64,000 nt of DNA. Origin: Pedobacter sp. BS3 (GTDB lineage: Bacteria; Bacteroidota; Bacteroidia; Sphingobacteriales; Sphingobacteriaceae). Below the pieces are notes generated by a model that saw nothing but the letters and a program-made list of their open reading frames with translations, was not told the DNA's origin and did not search any database. Position 1 is the first letter of the stretch. Every line of letters starts with the position of its first letter. Below are positions 54,858 to 64,000 of this stretch, piece after piece. The stretch lies in NCBI RefSeq assembly GCF_008274585.1, contig NZ_VTRT01000002.1, forward strand, positions 644,937-708,936, given 5' to 3'. Made by a program: the position numbers and the translations under genes.

Positions 54858-54946
54858 CCAACTTTATTCAGTATTACCAGGAGAATGCCTTAAACGATAT
54901 TTGTTATAAAGACATCCTCCCTGGTATTGTTAAGATTTAGGTATTA

Positions 54947-56608
54947 CTATTTTTGCTGAAATTTTATACCATCAATACCTACCGGTATTTCGGCTGTCAC
55001 TTTATCTTTGGTAATACCGAAAATACGGAAATATTTGACAGCCGAAAGGTCTGCGCCACCATCCGAATCATAAGACCGGGTAAGATCGAGTTTGATTTCG
55101 TTCCATCCGGTTTTGAGTTTAACACCAGTGGCAGGTTCGTCCATTAAGTTCCAGCCGTACCGATAGGAATCAATATTGTCGGTGCTGCTTACCTGTACCT
55201 GTATTTCATTAAACAGTTCCGGCTGCTCTACATAGAACCAAAAAGCAAGTTGACCATTATCTTTGGTAACCTTGGTATCAAAAGTAGAGGCATACTGTTT
55301 GGCAAAACGCATATAGTCATCGCCCACGGGTATTTTACCTTTAATAAATCCCGAGCCTTCTTTCTTGCCGGCAGTTTCTATAAAAGCAGCCATATTGCCG
55401 GGAATATCCCAGCCATCCAGGTTATCACAGCTTTCCCACAGAGATGGTGCCGGAGCCGGCTTTTTAAGGAATTTAATACCGTCAATAGCCAGCGGAATCT
55501 CGGCGGTAGCATTATCGTTGGTAAAACCGAAAATACGGAAAAACCGAAGGGCTGACAGATCTGCCCCGCCATCTGAATCGTAAGCCCTGGTAAGATCAAG
55601 TTTGATTTCATTCCAGCCGGTATTGAGTTTAACACCCGTCGCAGGTTCATCCATTAAATTCCAGCCATAGCGATAAGAATCAATATTATCGGTACTGCTT
55701 ATCTGTACCTGTATTTCACTAAATAGCTCAGGATGCTCTACATAGAACCAAAAAGTTAACTGGCCATTCTCTTTGGTTACCTTACTATCAAAGCTAGTGG
55801 CATTCAATTTAGCAAAACGCATCTCATTCGAGCCTATTGGTATCTTACCTTTAATAAACCCTGTGCCTTCTTTTTTACCTGCTGTTTCTATATAATCGCC
55901 CATATTACCCGGAGAATCCCAGCCATCCAGATTATCACAGCTTTCCCATATACCAGTATCAACCGGTCCTCCTCCACTACCACCAATCTGCACAAAACCA
56001 ACGGCATCAATTGCCATGGTAAAAGGAGCAGTGGCAGATGCGGCGTCTGTAGTGTTCATATAGATACGAAAGAAGTTTATTGCACCCAAATCAGCTCCAC
56101 CTCCGGATTCTCCGGCATCTTTAAGATCTAACTGGATTTTATTCCATCCGGTTTGTAATGTTCCCAAACTACTGGTCGGCCAATTATACTCTTGTTGATC
56201 TGGTTGGCCGGAACTGGTTATCTCAATCTGGCCATCGCTTAGTTTCACCCTGGAAGCATCTTCAACATACAGCCAAAAAATTAATTGGCCGTTCTCTTTT
56301 GTAATATTAGGATTGATGGAAGTAGCCAAGGCCTTTTGCATACGCAACGCATCGCCTCCCGCTATGGTAGCTTTTACCGAGTGATCTCCTTGTTTTTTAT
56401 CGTCGTTAAGTACGGCACCTCCGGCAGCATCCCATCCATCTGCACTTTCGGCATTATCAAATACCACGAGTGTCGGGTCTGGCGGCTCCGGCGTTACCGG
56501 TGTAGGTTTTAAGCCGCTGATGTCTCTCGAAGTGTATTCATCTTTTTTACACGCCAGTATGGCAACGCTAAGAATGAAATACAGCAAGGCTGATTTTGTT
56601 AATTTCAT
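54947..56608 (-). CDS. three-module surface glycan-binding lipoprotein
   Basis: Lipoprotein of 553 residues, lipobox SVAILACK (Cys about 20), with three tandem CBM11-like beta-sandwich modules of about 165 residues (about 48-210, 215-385, 390-553). Each begins with a segment like WESCDNLDGWD and has RxGWNLMDEPATGVK and an aromatic-rich G-W-N-E-I-K-L-D-L-T strand. Modules 2 and 3 are nearly identical; their DNA repeats with a 510-bp period. No catalytic motif is seen. Position between GH71/99-like and GH43 genes fits a SusE/F-like glycan-binding role; substrate unknown. Confidence 0.78.
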   Translation of the reverse strand: MKLTKSALLYFILSVAILACKKDEYTSRDISGLKPTPVTPEPPDPTLVVFDNAESADGWDAAGGAVLNDDKKQGDHSVKATIAGGDALRMQKALATSINPNITKENGQLIFWLYVEDASRVKLSDGQIEITSSGQPDQQEYNWPTSSLGTLQTGWNKIQLDLKDAGESGGGADLGAINFFRIYMNTTDAASATAPFTMAIDAVGFVQIGGSGGGPVDTGIWESCDNLDGWDSPGNMGDYIETAGKKEGTGFIKGKIPIGSNEMRFAKLNATSFDSKVTKENGQLTFWFYVEHPELFSEIQVQISSTDNIDSYRYGWNLMDEPATGVKLNTGWNEIKLDLTRAYDSDGGADLSALRFFRIFGFTNDNATAEIPLAIDGIKFLKKPAPAPSLWESCDNLDGWDIPGNMAAFIETAGKKEGSGFIKGKIPVGDDYMRFAKQYASTFDTKVTKDNGQLAFWFYVEQPELFNEIQVQVSSTDNIDSYRYGWNLMDEPATGVKLKTGWNEIKLDLTRSYDSDGGADLSAVKYFRIFGITKDKVTAEIPVGIDGIKFQQK

Positions 56609-56678
56609 TGTATTTTAATTTAAGGTTTACTATTTCATTAGTTTGAGCAGCTAAGGCTGCAATACGGTATTATCGGTG

Positions 56679-58007
56679 TTATGGTGTGCGCTCAGGTTTT
56701 TTATACGTATATCCTTTTTCTCCATGAAGCCAATTGGCTGCCTGGCCCGTCAGCCACAAATAGTGGTCAGACGGGAGATCGTTTTCAATGCCTGCAAATT
56801 TCAACCCGGCATTACCGTTTAATGGAGTTTCAGATTCCCGGGCGCATTTGAAAATGGCCGTGCCTTCATCTATCTCATCAAACATAGCCACATAGAGTGA
56901 TTTTGCACCAAACTGAATAGCCCCGGCAGCCTGTGTCCATAAAAAGTCTCCTTTGTTGCGGGGAATGGAATAATAGATGGTTGGATCTTTGTGCATATTT
57001 CCCCAGCTAAATCCTGGAAAAATTAAGGGCACATAATCTACCTTATTGGTATTACACCATTGCATATCCTGCCTCAAATTATTGGGATTATAGCTATCAG
57101 GGCCATAGCGACCTACCGCCCAGGGCATCACAATATCCACTTTTTTAATCAGCGTATGCAGCAAAGGATTATTCTCGGTATCAGAACCAAATGTTCTCCA
57201 GTAATAAGGTACACCTAACATGATAGATACCTGCTTCTGCCCGGCTTTAAGCTTGTCTACCAGCTTATCCACATCCTGAATGGAATAATTACGATTATCG
57301 TTAAAACCAACACCCCAAATGGTCATTAGTGGCTTTTTATTGTGCCATAGATAGGTGGGATTCTCTGTTTTATCATACAGCTTAAACGTGTTAACCAGCT
57401 CGTTCCAATCCTGCTCCAGGTAAGCCACATCAGCGCTGGAACAGCCGCTCAAATCGTACATCACACTGATAGCCCGGCCGTATTTTTTAGCGGCTTTCAG
57501 CGCATTTTCCAGCACTTTGTTAAAATGTCGTTTCCCGGAAGGGTTACTGGCCTTGATTTCGCCAACAAAACGCTGCATGTGTACTCCATCGATACCGTAA
57601 TCCTTCATCCACTTAAAGTGCAGATCTACGCTCTCGTAGTCGTAAGGACTGTATAAATAGGCGTCTGAGCCGTCTGCAAATTTGAAGGGCGATTTGTAGG
57701 TTTTAGTGTATTCGGTTATATCAGGCCAGAAGTCCACATTGGTATTGCCCGGATAAAAGCCCCCATTACCCTGGTAGTGGTACCATCCCCGGTTAGAGCC
57801 ATCGCCTTCGGCGGCAAACCACCCCTGGTAACCCGCCATCACCAAGCCGGTGTATGACGGATACAGCAAACCCGAAGTATCATAACCACTCTGCCCGTTT
57901 TTGTTTCCTTCATCAATAACCTGAACTTCCGGTTCCCGCTTTTTGGAACAGGCAAGCACTGTACCGACGACTAGAAGGAATGTTAATAAACTTTTAATTC
58001 TTTTCAT
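56679..58007 (-). CDS. GH71/GH99-like lipoprotein, paralogue 2
   Basis: Lipoprotein of 442 residues from ATG 58007 (MKRIKSLLTFLL); the longer frame opens with TTG at 58025. The lipobox is VLACS (Cys about 20). The catalytic-type domain opens GLVMAGYQGWFAAEGDG, has FKWMKDYGIDGVHMQRFVG and VMYDLSGCS, and ends with VAMFDEIDEG, where Glu 378 and Glu 381 match the GH99 E-x-x-E pair. It shares about one third of residues by eye with paralogue 1 further down the operon, so the two may have different linkage preferences. Assignment to GH71 or GH99 is not settled by reading alone. Confidence 0.8.
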   Translation of the reverse strand: MKRIKSLLTFLLVVGTVLACSKKREPEVQVIDEGNKNGQSGYDTSGLLYPSYTGLVMAGYQGWFAAEGDGSNRGWYHYQGNGGFYPGNTNVDFWPDITEYTKTYKSPFKFADGSDAYLYSPYDYESVDLHFKWMKDYGIDGVHMQRFVGEIKASNPSGKRHFNKVLENALKAAKKYGRAISVMYDLSGCSSADVAYLEQDWNELVNTFKLYDKTENPTYLWHNKKPLMTIWGVGFNDNRNYSIQDVDKLVDKLKAGQKQVSIMLGVPYYWRTFGSDTENNPLLHTLIKKVDIVMPWAVGRYGPDSYNPNNLRQDMQWCNTNKVDYVPLIFPGFSWGNMHKDPTIYYSIPRNKGDFLWTQAAGAIQFGAKSLYVAMFDEIDEGTAIFKCARESETPLNGNAGLKFAGIENDLPSDHYLWLTGQAANWLHGEKGYTYKKPERTP

Positions 58008-58107
58008 CTTTATTAGATTTCTCAAATAGGATAGCTGGAAAACTGACCTGCTATCCTATTTTACTCCGGAGGGAAATGAATTCCGCATAGAGCATATCAT
58101 GAGATTT

Positions 58108-58824
58108 TTATTGCGGCACATCAATTTCTACAATCTGCGAAAGATTAGAGCTTTTATAACTATCGTTAAGCCGTACTCCAACCCGCACAAAGAACTTTCT
58201 GCCGGGCACCAGATCTGGTACAGTAATCTCTATGGTTTTATCCTCATCGGTCATATTAATCCACTCTTTATTGACAGGAACTTTTAACGCATCTGAATAA
58301 TTGAAAATGGACGCTCCTGGCCCAACAAGTTTGGTGGTATTAACATAAGGCTGCGCTTCAATAATAGTAGGTAAGCCGGCACCGATGGGGGCATCGATAC
58401 TGAACCGGAGTGTTAAATTATTACCGTTAAGCTCTTGCGTAAAATTAGTGATCACCAGGTAAGGCGTCAGTTCAAAATTGTGCGAACTGCCTTTACTGAT
58501 ATCCATCTCAACAGGTTCATATACCGGCCAGAAAGCCCCTCCTATGGGCGTGATACGATAATGTCCGCTGAATAATTTGGTATCTTTAAACGTTCCGTCC
58601 ATTTTACTTGGAATATCCTGAGGAACTGGAGTTTCGCTCCAACTGATCTGTTCCAGCCGTACGGTTACACTTCCTGTTGAGGTTTGAAAATTCTCGCCCG
58701 TTGCAGCATCGATTAGCCGACCTTCAAAAGAGGCGTTAGGCCCGTCGTAGTTATCTATCTTGGTACATGCAGCACTTGTCAGCAAACTTACTCCCAACAG
58801 GATCCTGCTCGTTAACTTTTTCAT
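58108..58824 (-). CDS. DUF3823 lipoprotein of the polysaccharide locus
   Basis: Lipoprotein of 238 residues, lipobox SAACT (Cys about 20). It carries GPNASFEGRLIDAATGENFQ, an N-terminal regulatory-like beta domain, and a second beta-sandwich, NLTLRFSIDAPIGAG onward. This is the DUF3823 pattern. Such proteins regularly follow susD in Bacteroidota polysaccharide loci and are probably surface glycan-binding partners. It lies 6 bp after the susD stop. No catalytic motif. Confidence 0.85.
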   Translation of the reverse strand: MKKLTSRILLGVSLLTSAACTKIDNYDGPNASFEGRLIDAATGENFQTSTGSVTVRLEQISWSETPVPQDIPSKMDGTFKDTKLFSGHYRITPIGGAFWPVYEPVEMDISKGSSHNFELTPYLVITNFTQELNGNNLTLRFSIDAPIGAGLPTIIEAQPYVNTTKLVGPGASIFNYSDALKVPVNKEWINMTDEDKTIEITVPDLVPGRKFFVRVGVRLNDSYKSSNLSQIVEIDVPQ

Positions 58825-58830
58825 ACTTAA

Positions 58831-60675
58831 TTAATAATTAGGGTTATTAGGATACAGGTTTGGATTTTTAGCCAGTTCGCCGCCCGGAATAGCTTCGTAA
58901 TAAAACTTCTTCTCGAAGGTGTACGTACGGTCGAACGTTTCACGCTCAGCAAGGAAAATGTATTTATTCTCGCTGATGATATAATACGGCATAAGCCCCT
59001 TGAACTTCGCATTATCCAATACCACATCGGCAATACGCCACCGTTTCAGATCCCAGTAATAATGGTTTTCAAAGGCCAGTTCCTTACACCTTTCATTGCG
59101 TACATCATCAAGCGTAATGCTATTTAAGTGCGGCCCTCCTGCCCGCTCACGCAGCTGATTAATGCAATAAAGTGCATCGCCCGGATTACTTAGTTCCATG
59201 GCCGCTTCCGCCCTGTTTAGCAATATTTCCCCGTAACGGAATTCTATCCAGGCCTGCTCACTCTGGAAGAGACCGGTTTGTGATTTATCCTTGTTATAAT
59301 CAATATACTTGCGAACAAAGAAACCGGTGCGGGTAGCGTTATCCGGACTCCCGGGACGTTTCATACCGGCCTGACCGATGATCCGGCGACCATTATACAA
59401 CGTATTCGGATCTGAAGCGGTAATACTCGCCCTTGAATCAAGTGGCTTTGCAACTTCCTGTGTAGCGGTGCCGGTGAACATATTTTCATACAATCCACGC
59501 TGGGTATCAAAAGTGTAGCCCCGCAACGTGGCACCCGGAAAATATACAGTGGCCAGTAAACGCGGCTCTAAACCATTCATCAGATCGGCCAGGTTATCAT
59601 ATTTAATGGGATAATCGTTCGCATCAACAATGGGTAACTTTCCCCAGCGCTCTACAAATTCGAGTGTTGGATATGCTCTTGACTCCGGTCCTACCGTCAT
59701 ATATCCCGGCGAAAAGGTAGCATCCCAGCTATGTGCTGATTCGAGATTAGGTAGCTTACTGTAATCCCGTACCAGGATATTTTCTTTGCTTGCGGGATCA
59801 AGAAAAGCATCCACATAGTTTTTTACCTTATCTCCGGGTGTTTGATTATAAAGTTCATACTTACCTTCCAATAAGGATGCGGCCTCCCAAGCCTTGGTAA
59901 AGAAACCATTTGCAGATTCTGCAGGTATACCTACTAATCCTTGTGCACGGGCATCACCATCTACATAATTAACAGAACCATATTTAGCAATGGAACCGGC
60001 ATACAGCATGGCCCTTGATTTTAATGCTAAAGCCACATATTTATTGGCTCTTCCCCGCGGACTTTTCTCAGGCATCATTTCATAAGCCTTGTCCAGGTCT
60101 TCGCCGATAAAATTCCATACATCTTCTTCCTTATCACGGTGCATCTGTAATTCCTCAATACTTTGCTGCGGGTAGTTTTGCACAGTGGTAACAATAGGTA
60201 CTCCACCATAACGCTTTACCAAAGCGAAGTAAAAGAAGGCCCTGCAAAAGTACGCTTCACCAAGCAGCTCATTTACCCGGTTTCCGGTAAAGTTAGCCGA
60301 ATACTTAGGCAGATTTTCCAGTACATAGTTTACAGCCCGGATATCATCATAAGGCCAATAACCAAAGCCTGAAGTGATCTCGTACGTATCACCAAACGGA
60401 CCTACCATTTCGCCGATAGCGGCACCCATGTGAAAAAAGTTCTGCCATTCGTGGTGCAGGTTCATGCCTGCCCTGCCTTCACCTCCGGGCCGGTACCGAA
60501 AATCTTCTATAGGCAGTTTTCTGTAGATATTGGCCATATATACATTCATACCGGCCTCACCGTTAAACACCACATCCTCGGTTACAACGTTTGTGGGCTT
60601 AATATCCAGTTTCTGGCAGGAAACCAGTATCCCTGCCATTACTGCAAGTATCAGTTTACTATATCTTTTCATCAT
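58831..60675 (-). CDS. susD: SusD/RagB-family glycan-binding lipoprotein
   Basis: Outer-membrane surface lipoprotein of 614 residues that closes over the SusC channel and binds oligosaccharide. Lipobox LVSCQ (Cys about 21). The SusD core is visible: TEDVVFNGEAGMNVYMANIY (about 35), GEAYFCRAFFYFALVKRYGGVP (about 138-160, in parts), the RGRANKYVALALKSRAMLYAG TPR helices, and the C-terminal EQAWIEFRYGEILLNRAEAAME and FENHYYWDLKRWR. It is 8 bp after the susC stop. Confidence 0.95.
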   Translation of the reverse strand: MMKRYSKLILAVMAGILVSCQKLDIKPTNVVTEDVVFNGEAGMNVYMANIYRKLPIEDFRYRPGGEGRAGMNLHHEWQNFFHMGAAIGEMVGPFGDTYEITSGFGYWPYDDIRAVNYVLENLPKYSANFTGNRVNELLGEAYFCRAFFYFALVKRYGGVPIVTTVQNYPQQSIEELQMHRDKEEDVWNFIGEDLDKAYEMMPEKSPRGRANKYVALALKSRAMLYAGSIAKYGSVNYVDGDARAQGLVGIPAESANGFFTKAWEAASLLEGKYELYNQTPGDKVKNYVDAFLDPASKENILVRDYSKLPNLESAHSWDATFSPGYMTVGPESRAYPTLEFVERWGKLPIVDANDYPIKYDNLADLMNGLEPRLLATVYFPGATLRGYTFDTQRGLYENMFTGTATQEVAKPLDSRASITASDPNTLYNGRRIIGQAGMKRPGSPDNATRTGFFVRKYIDYNKDKSQTGLFQSEQAWIEFRYGEILLNRAEAAMELSNPGDALYCINQLRERAGGPHLNSITLDDVRNERCKELAFENHYYWDLKRWRIADVVLDNAKFKGLMPYYIISENKYIFLAERETFDRTYTFEKKFYYEAIPGGELAKNPNLYPNNPNY

Positions 60676-60683
60676 TCAATATT

Positions 60684-63600
60684 TTAAAAGGAAATGTTTG
60701 CACCAAGGTTAAATGTTCTGTTTAAGGGATATTTGTACCCGCCCTGGTCATAGTTAAAATCGGCATCCGGAATTTTGCCGGGATGTTCCGGATCACTGTC
60801 TTTCAGACCGGTTAGTGTAAACAGATTATAGGCATTAGCATATATGCGTAATTTCTCTATCCCTACTTTTTTCAGCAATCTTGCCGGTACCGAATACCCT
60901 AATTCCAGGGTTTTCAGGCGTAAATAGCTGGCATTCTGCACTGCCTTGGTCCCATCAGCAATGGGCGACCCCATGGCCGGGTATTTGCCGGGTATCCATT
61001 GTGTATTGGGGTCAAACACATTGTCATCAGGATTTACTGTATGCCAGCTATCCAGGAATTTAGATAATGAGCTTTTACCATACATTAACGGTTCGGCATA
61101 CTGCTCATCGTATTGTACGTAAACTCCTGTCGCACCGGCAAAAAACGCGTTTAAGTCAAAATTCTTAAACGACAAGCCGATATTAAAGCCGTAATTAACC
61201 AGGGGAATATCCTTTGTTCCTATCGGTTTTTCATCTTTGTCATTTATCACGCCATCCTCGTTCCAGTCTACATAGTAATAATCTCCGGGAATGGTATTGT
61301 TATTACCGCCACCGGTATTTACCGGGTAGTTAAATATCTGATCATAATTGGTGAATTGTCCGGCATAGGTTTTACCCCACCATATGCTGGTATAGCGGTT
61401 AGATCGGGAAGTTTTCCAATACTGGTATTCGTTACCGGCCATACCCTGCATTACCGTACGCCACATAGTACGTGTAGATGATAAGTTTCCCCCAATATTG
61501 TAACCTAACCGGCCTATTTTGTTTTTATAGTTCAGGATAAGCTCAGCACCCTCTGTTCTGTCGCTTTCTAAATTCTCCTGGGGGGTTTGAACACCTACAG
61601 TCCCGGGTATTTGTACCCCTCTTTGGGCCAGTAAACCTTTCCGGTCTCTCCTGAATATATCGAATGAACCGTCTAATTTACCTCTCCACAACCCAAAGTC
61701 TAAACCGATGTTCTTGGTATCAGCAGTAAACCAGGTCAGATCCGGGTTGGTTAACGGACGGGCACCGGCGCCAGCATAAAATTTCCCGTCAAAAAAGTAC
61801 CCCCAGATAATACTTTGCGCATCGGGGTTAATGGTCGGATAGTTGAATCCGGAAACGTACTGAAAGGCTGTAGCGGCATCATCGCCTGTACGACCATACG
61901 ATGCCCGTATCTTTAAATTGCTCAGCAGATTTTCCGGCACCAGGTTTTTGAAGAATTTTTCCTCGCTGATGCGCCAGCCAATAGATCCTGCCGGGAAGAA
62001 TCCCCATTGTGTTGAACCCGGTTTGAATTTATTGGATCCGTCTTTACGGAAGCTGAATTCTGCCAGGTATTTACCTTTATAGTCATAATTTAATCTTCCG
62101 ATATAACTTCTGGTGGTAGCCTCAACCAGACCATTGGTATTCATGGCTCCTAACTGTTCATCAGATTCTCCACCAAATAAATAATCAATGGGAATACTAA
62201 TATTGCGTTGTGCATAAAAGTTGTCGGATTTAAAATGACTTTCTTCCAGCAACAGTAAAGCCTTCACATTATGCACCTTATTAAATGTATTGGCATAATC
62301 TAACGATAGCTGCGTAAGAATGGAAGTGCTTGTGCCATAAGAACGGTTGATGTATGCCGGGGAAGTGTAGACGGTTGGATTATACGTATCCAGTTCAGCA
62401 TTATATTCATATAAGCTATAAGAGCGTCTATGATCGGTATTATCGTCAACATTATAACCGTAATTATACATCCCCCTTGCTTTCAGTCCCTTAATTCCGG
62501 GAATGTCGTACTCCAGTGATACCTGGCCCTGGAAATTGTTTTGCTTATAAAGTTTATAACCTACCTGGTCAGCGTCGGTTATAGCTACCGGGTTGGCCCC
62601 ATCGGGTAGCTTATTGGGATACAAGGGATTATTGTTGGCATAAATCTGATCCCTGGGTATTGAGTTCCAGGCATATTTAAAAATAGTCCACAGATCCTGG
62701 AATGGCTGGTTCTTTTTATCCATGTGACCGGATAGTAAAGCCTGGGCCCTGAACCGCTTGGTAATATCCACATTGATGTTTGAGCGGAAGTTCCAGCGAT
62801 CGTAATTTAAATCGCCGCTTTTAAACAAGCCATCTTGTTTCATATAACCCAGGTTAAAGAAATAATTCGCCTTCGCGGTACCGCCGTTCACATTCAGGTT
62901 GTGCTGAATTTGAGGAGCCGTATTGTTAAACGCAGCACCAATCCAGTCGGCAGAAGGATATACACCGTCTATCCACGGTTTCATATCTTCATAAGAGTAC
63001 GTTGATTCCGTATTATTAGGGAAATTATTGGCGAACGCCCGTTTTGTTTTCTCGTTGGTAAGCATCATGTAATCTACGGCATTTACCGCATCCGGCATGC
63101 CTAAGAACTGCTGCCAACCCTGATTTACGGAATAATTAATATCGAACTTGTCATTCCGGCTTCCTTTCTTCGTGGTAATCAGTATTACGCCATTAGCCGC
63201 CCGTACACCATAAATTGCGGCAGAGGCGTCTTTCAATACTGAGATATTATCTATTTCATTCGGATCCATCCTGGAAAAGTCGCCGCTGCTTCTGGGTACG
63301 CCGTCAATAACAATTAGCGGGCTACCCATACCGCGTATGTCAAACTGGTTGTCGTAAGCTCCCGGCTCACTGGTTTTTTGCCATACACGTACCCCAGGAA
63401 CTTTACCGGTAAGCATGTTTACGGTATTCTCGTTCTTGGTAACAACCAGGTCTTCGCCTTTTATAGTAGCCACCGAACCGGTTAACGAAACCTTCTTTTG
63501 TGTACCGTAGCCTACAACCACAACTTCGTCCAGATCAGACTGTGTTTTTACCAGGTTTATCGTTAAGGTGTTACTACCGGTTATACGGACCGTTTTACTT

Positions 63601-63830
63601 TCGTACCCGATATAAGTTAATACAATATCTGAACCAGTAGAAGCCTGGATGGTAAAATTACCATCCGCATCTGTGGTAGTACCTGTAGCTGTCCCTTTTA
63701 TTTTTACAGATACTCCTACCAAAGGCTCTTTTGAATCAGTATCTGTCACTTTACCACTCACCCGAATGGTTTGTGCATGGAGCTGAACGGACATACACGT
63801 GGCCAGCAATAAAAATAAAATCTTCTTCAT
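60684..63830 (-). CDS. susC: SusC/RagA-family TonB-linked outer-membrane transporter
   Basis: TonB-dependent oligosaccharide transporter of 1048 residues. A signal peptide (1-19, ending LHAQ), a carboxypeptidase-regulatory-like domain (about 22-100, VSGKVTDTDSKEPLVGVSVK), the SusC signature LDEVVVVGYGTQKKVSLTGSV (about 103-123), the plug with YGVRAANGVILITTKKG (about 208-224) and a long barrel ending NRTFNLGANISF. Length is normal for the family. It is the first gene of the polysaccharide operon. No regulator of the HTCS, ECF or AraC type is within the window; it may lie to the right. Confidence 0.95.
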   Translation of the reverse strand: MKKILFLLLATCMSVQLHAQTIRVSGKVTDTDSKEPLVGVSVKIKGTATGTTTDADGNFTIQASTGSDIVLTYIGYESKTVRITGSNTLTINLVKTQSDLDEVVVVGYGTQKKVSLTGSVATIKGEDLVVTKNENTVNMLTGKVPGVRVWQKTSEPGAYDNQFDIRGMGSPLIVIDGVPRSSGDFSRMDPNEIDNISVLKDASAAIYGVRAANGVILITTKKGSRNDKFDINYSVNQGWQQFLGMPDAVNAVDYMMLTNEKTKRAFANNFPNNTESTYSYEDMKPWIDGVYPSADWIGAAFNNTAPQIQHNLNVNGGTAKANYFFNLGYMKQDGLFKSGDLNYDRWNFRSNINVDITKRFRAQALLSGHMDKKNQPFQDLWTIFKYAWNSIPRDQIYANNNPLYPNKLPDGANPVAITDADQVGYKLYKQNNFQGQVSLEYDIPGIKGLKARGMYNYGYNVDDNTDHRRSYSLYEYNAELDTYNPTVYTSPAYINRSYGTSTSILTQLSLDYANTFNKVHNVKALLLLEESHFKSDNFYAQRNISIPIDYLFGGESDEQLGAMNTNGLVEATTRSYIGRLNYDYKGKYLAEFSFRKDGSNKFKPGSTQWGFFPAGSIGWRISEEKFFKNLVPENLLSNLKIRASYGRTGDDAATAFQYVSGFNYPTINPDAQSIIWGYFFDGKFYAGAGARPLTNPDLTWFTADTKNIGLDFGLWRGKLDGSFDIFRRDRKGLLAQRGVQIPGTVGVQTPQENLESDRTEGAELILNYKNKIGRLGYNIGGNLSSTRTMWRTVMQGMAGNEYQYWKTSRSNRYTSIWWGKTYAGQFTNYDQIFNYPVNTGGGNNNTIPGDYYYVDWNEDGVINDKDEKPIGTKDIPLVNYGFNIGLSFKNFDLNAFFAGATGVYVQYDEQYAEPLMYGKSSLSKFLDSWHTVNPDDNVFDPNTQWIPGKYPAMGSPIADGTKAVQNASYLRLKTLELGYSVPARLLKKVGIEKLRIYANAYNLFTLTGLKDSDPEHPGKIPDADFNYDQGGYKYPLNRTFNLGANISF

Positions 63831-63953
63831 GCGTTGAATTAGGTTTAAGAGTTTGTTTGGTTAATAATTTCAAGCAAGGTAACCGGCAGAAATTAAAAAA
63901 AGCTTAATAATTAATTAATATTAACGTGTTGTGCGATTAAAAAAAAGATAGAA
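63831..63953. promoter_or_regulatory. upstream region of polysaccharide operon
   Basis: AT-rich 123-bp region between susC and a divergent partial ORF; it must hold the operon's promoter. No clear TTTG/TAnnTTTG pair was found on the minus strand, which would fit a locus that needs an activator, but this is only suggestive. Confidence 0.4.
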
Positions 63954-64000
63954 ATGAAAGAAAAGGTTGCGCATTTTACTGAGAAACAGTATATTAAAGA
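63954..64000 (+). CDS. start of a divergent unknown gene (partial)
   Basis: ATG at 63954 opens a frame reading MKEKVAHFTEKQYIK to the window edge. Only 15 residues are seen, so identity is unknown. Being divergent from susC, it could be a regulator or another gene of the locus. Confidence 0.4.
   Translation, partial: MKEKVAHFTEKQYIK

Overview
The window looks like chromosome from a Bacteroidota bacterium of the Sphingobacteriaceae type (Mucilaginibacter/Pedobacter-like). The grounds are a complete SusC/SusD polysaccharide-utilization locus, a PorP/SprF-OmpA-type B (CHU_C) type IX secretion trio, several TAnnTTTG promoter elements, the short type-3 prolyl-tRNA synthetase, and many AQ/SPII-type exported proteins. 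No rRNA, tRNA, CRISPR array, transposase or phage gene was seen.

Layout. 1-13.3 kb (all minus strand): 3' part of an acyl-ACP desaturase; an exported GH2 beta-galactosidase; a BtuB-type TonB receptor behind a cobalamin riboswitch and a clear promoter; an OmpA/TPR/PD40 protein, a PorP/SprF protein and a 992-residue lectin/Ig-repeat surface protein with a type B T9SS signal. 13.7-25.2 kb (plus): an exopolysaccharide operon with a half-size TolC-like protein, a GumC/Wzz-type protein with a degenerate kinase domain, three glycosyltransferases, a previously uncalled 42-residue membrane peptide, an O-antigen ligase/polymerase, a hexapeptide acyltransferase and an MBOAT/SGNH acyl-transfer pair. 25.3-29.7 kb (minus): PhnP-like hydrolase, a small conserved protein, LolA-like protein, FtsK. 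29.8-31.6 kb: an AT-rich cassette of three overlapping unfamiliar genes, two of them frameshifted, closed by a strong terminator. 31.6-49 kb: mixed housekeeping genes (ankyrin protein, MarR regulator, DUF5522 mini-protein, exonuclease-like MBL protein, coaE, YbbR, thyA, ispE, proS, GlcNAc kinase, FUSC and MFS transporters, OmpP1/FadL porin), two toxin-antitoxin modules flanking ispE, and a DUF559 gene. 49.1-63.8 kb (minus): one polysaccharide-utilization locus: susC, susD, DUF3823 lipoprotein, two GH71/GH99-like lipoproteins, a three-module glycan-binding lipoprotein, two tandem GH43 enzymes and a GH3 enzyme.

Three cross-cutting patterns stand out. First, five genes each carry what reads as a single-base indel, mostly in short homopolymers, so either the assembly has residual errors or these genes are decaying. 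Second, many spacers contain degenerate heptanucleotide tandem repeats whose clearest form is GTNAAAA. Third, a roughly 110-bp non-coding repeat occurs near 7.1 kb and, inverted, near 48.4 kb. All functional calls rest on reading motifs in the sequence; no database search was run.
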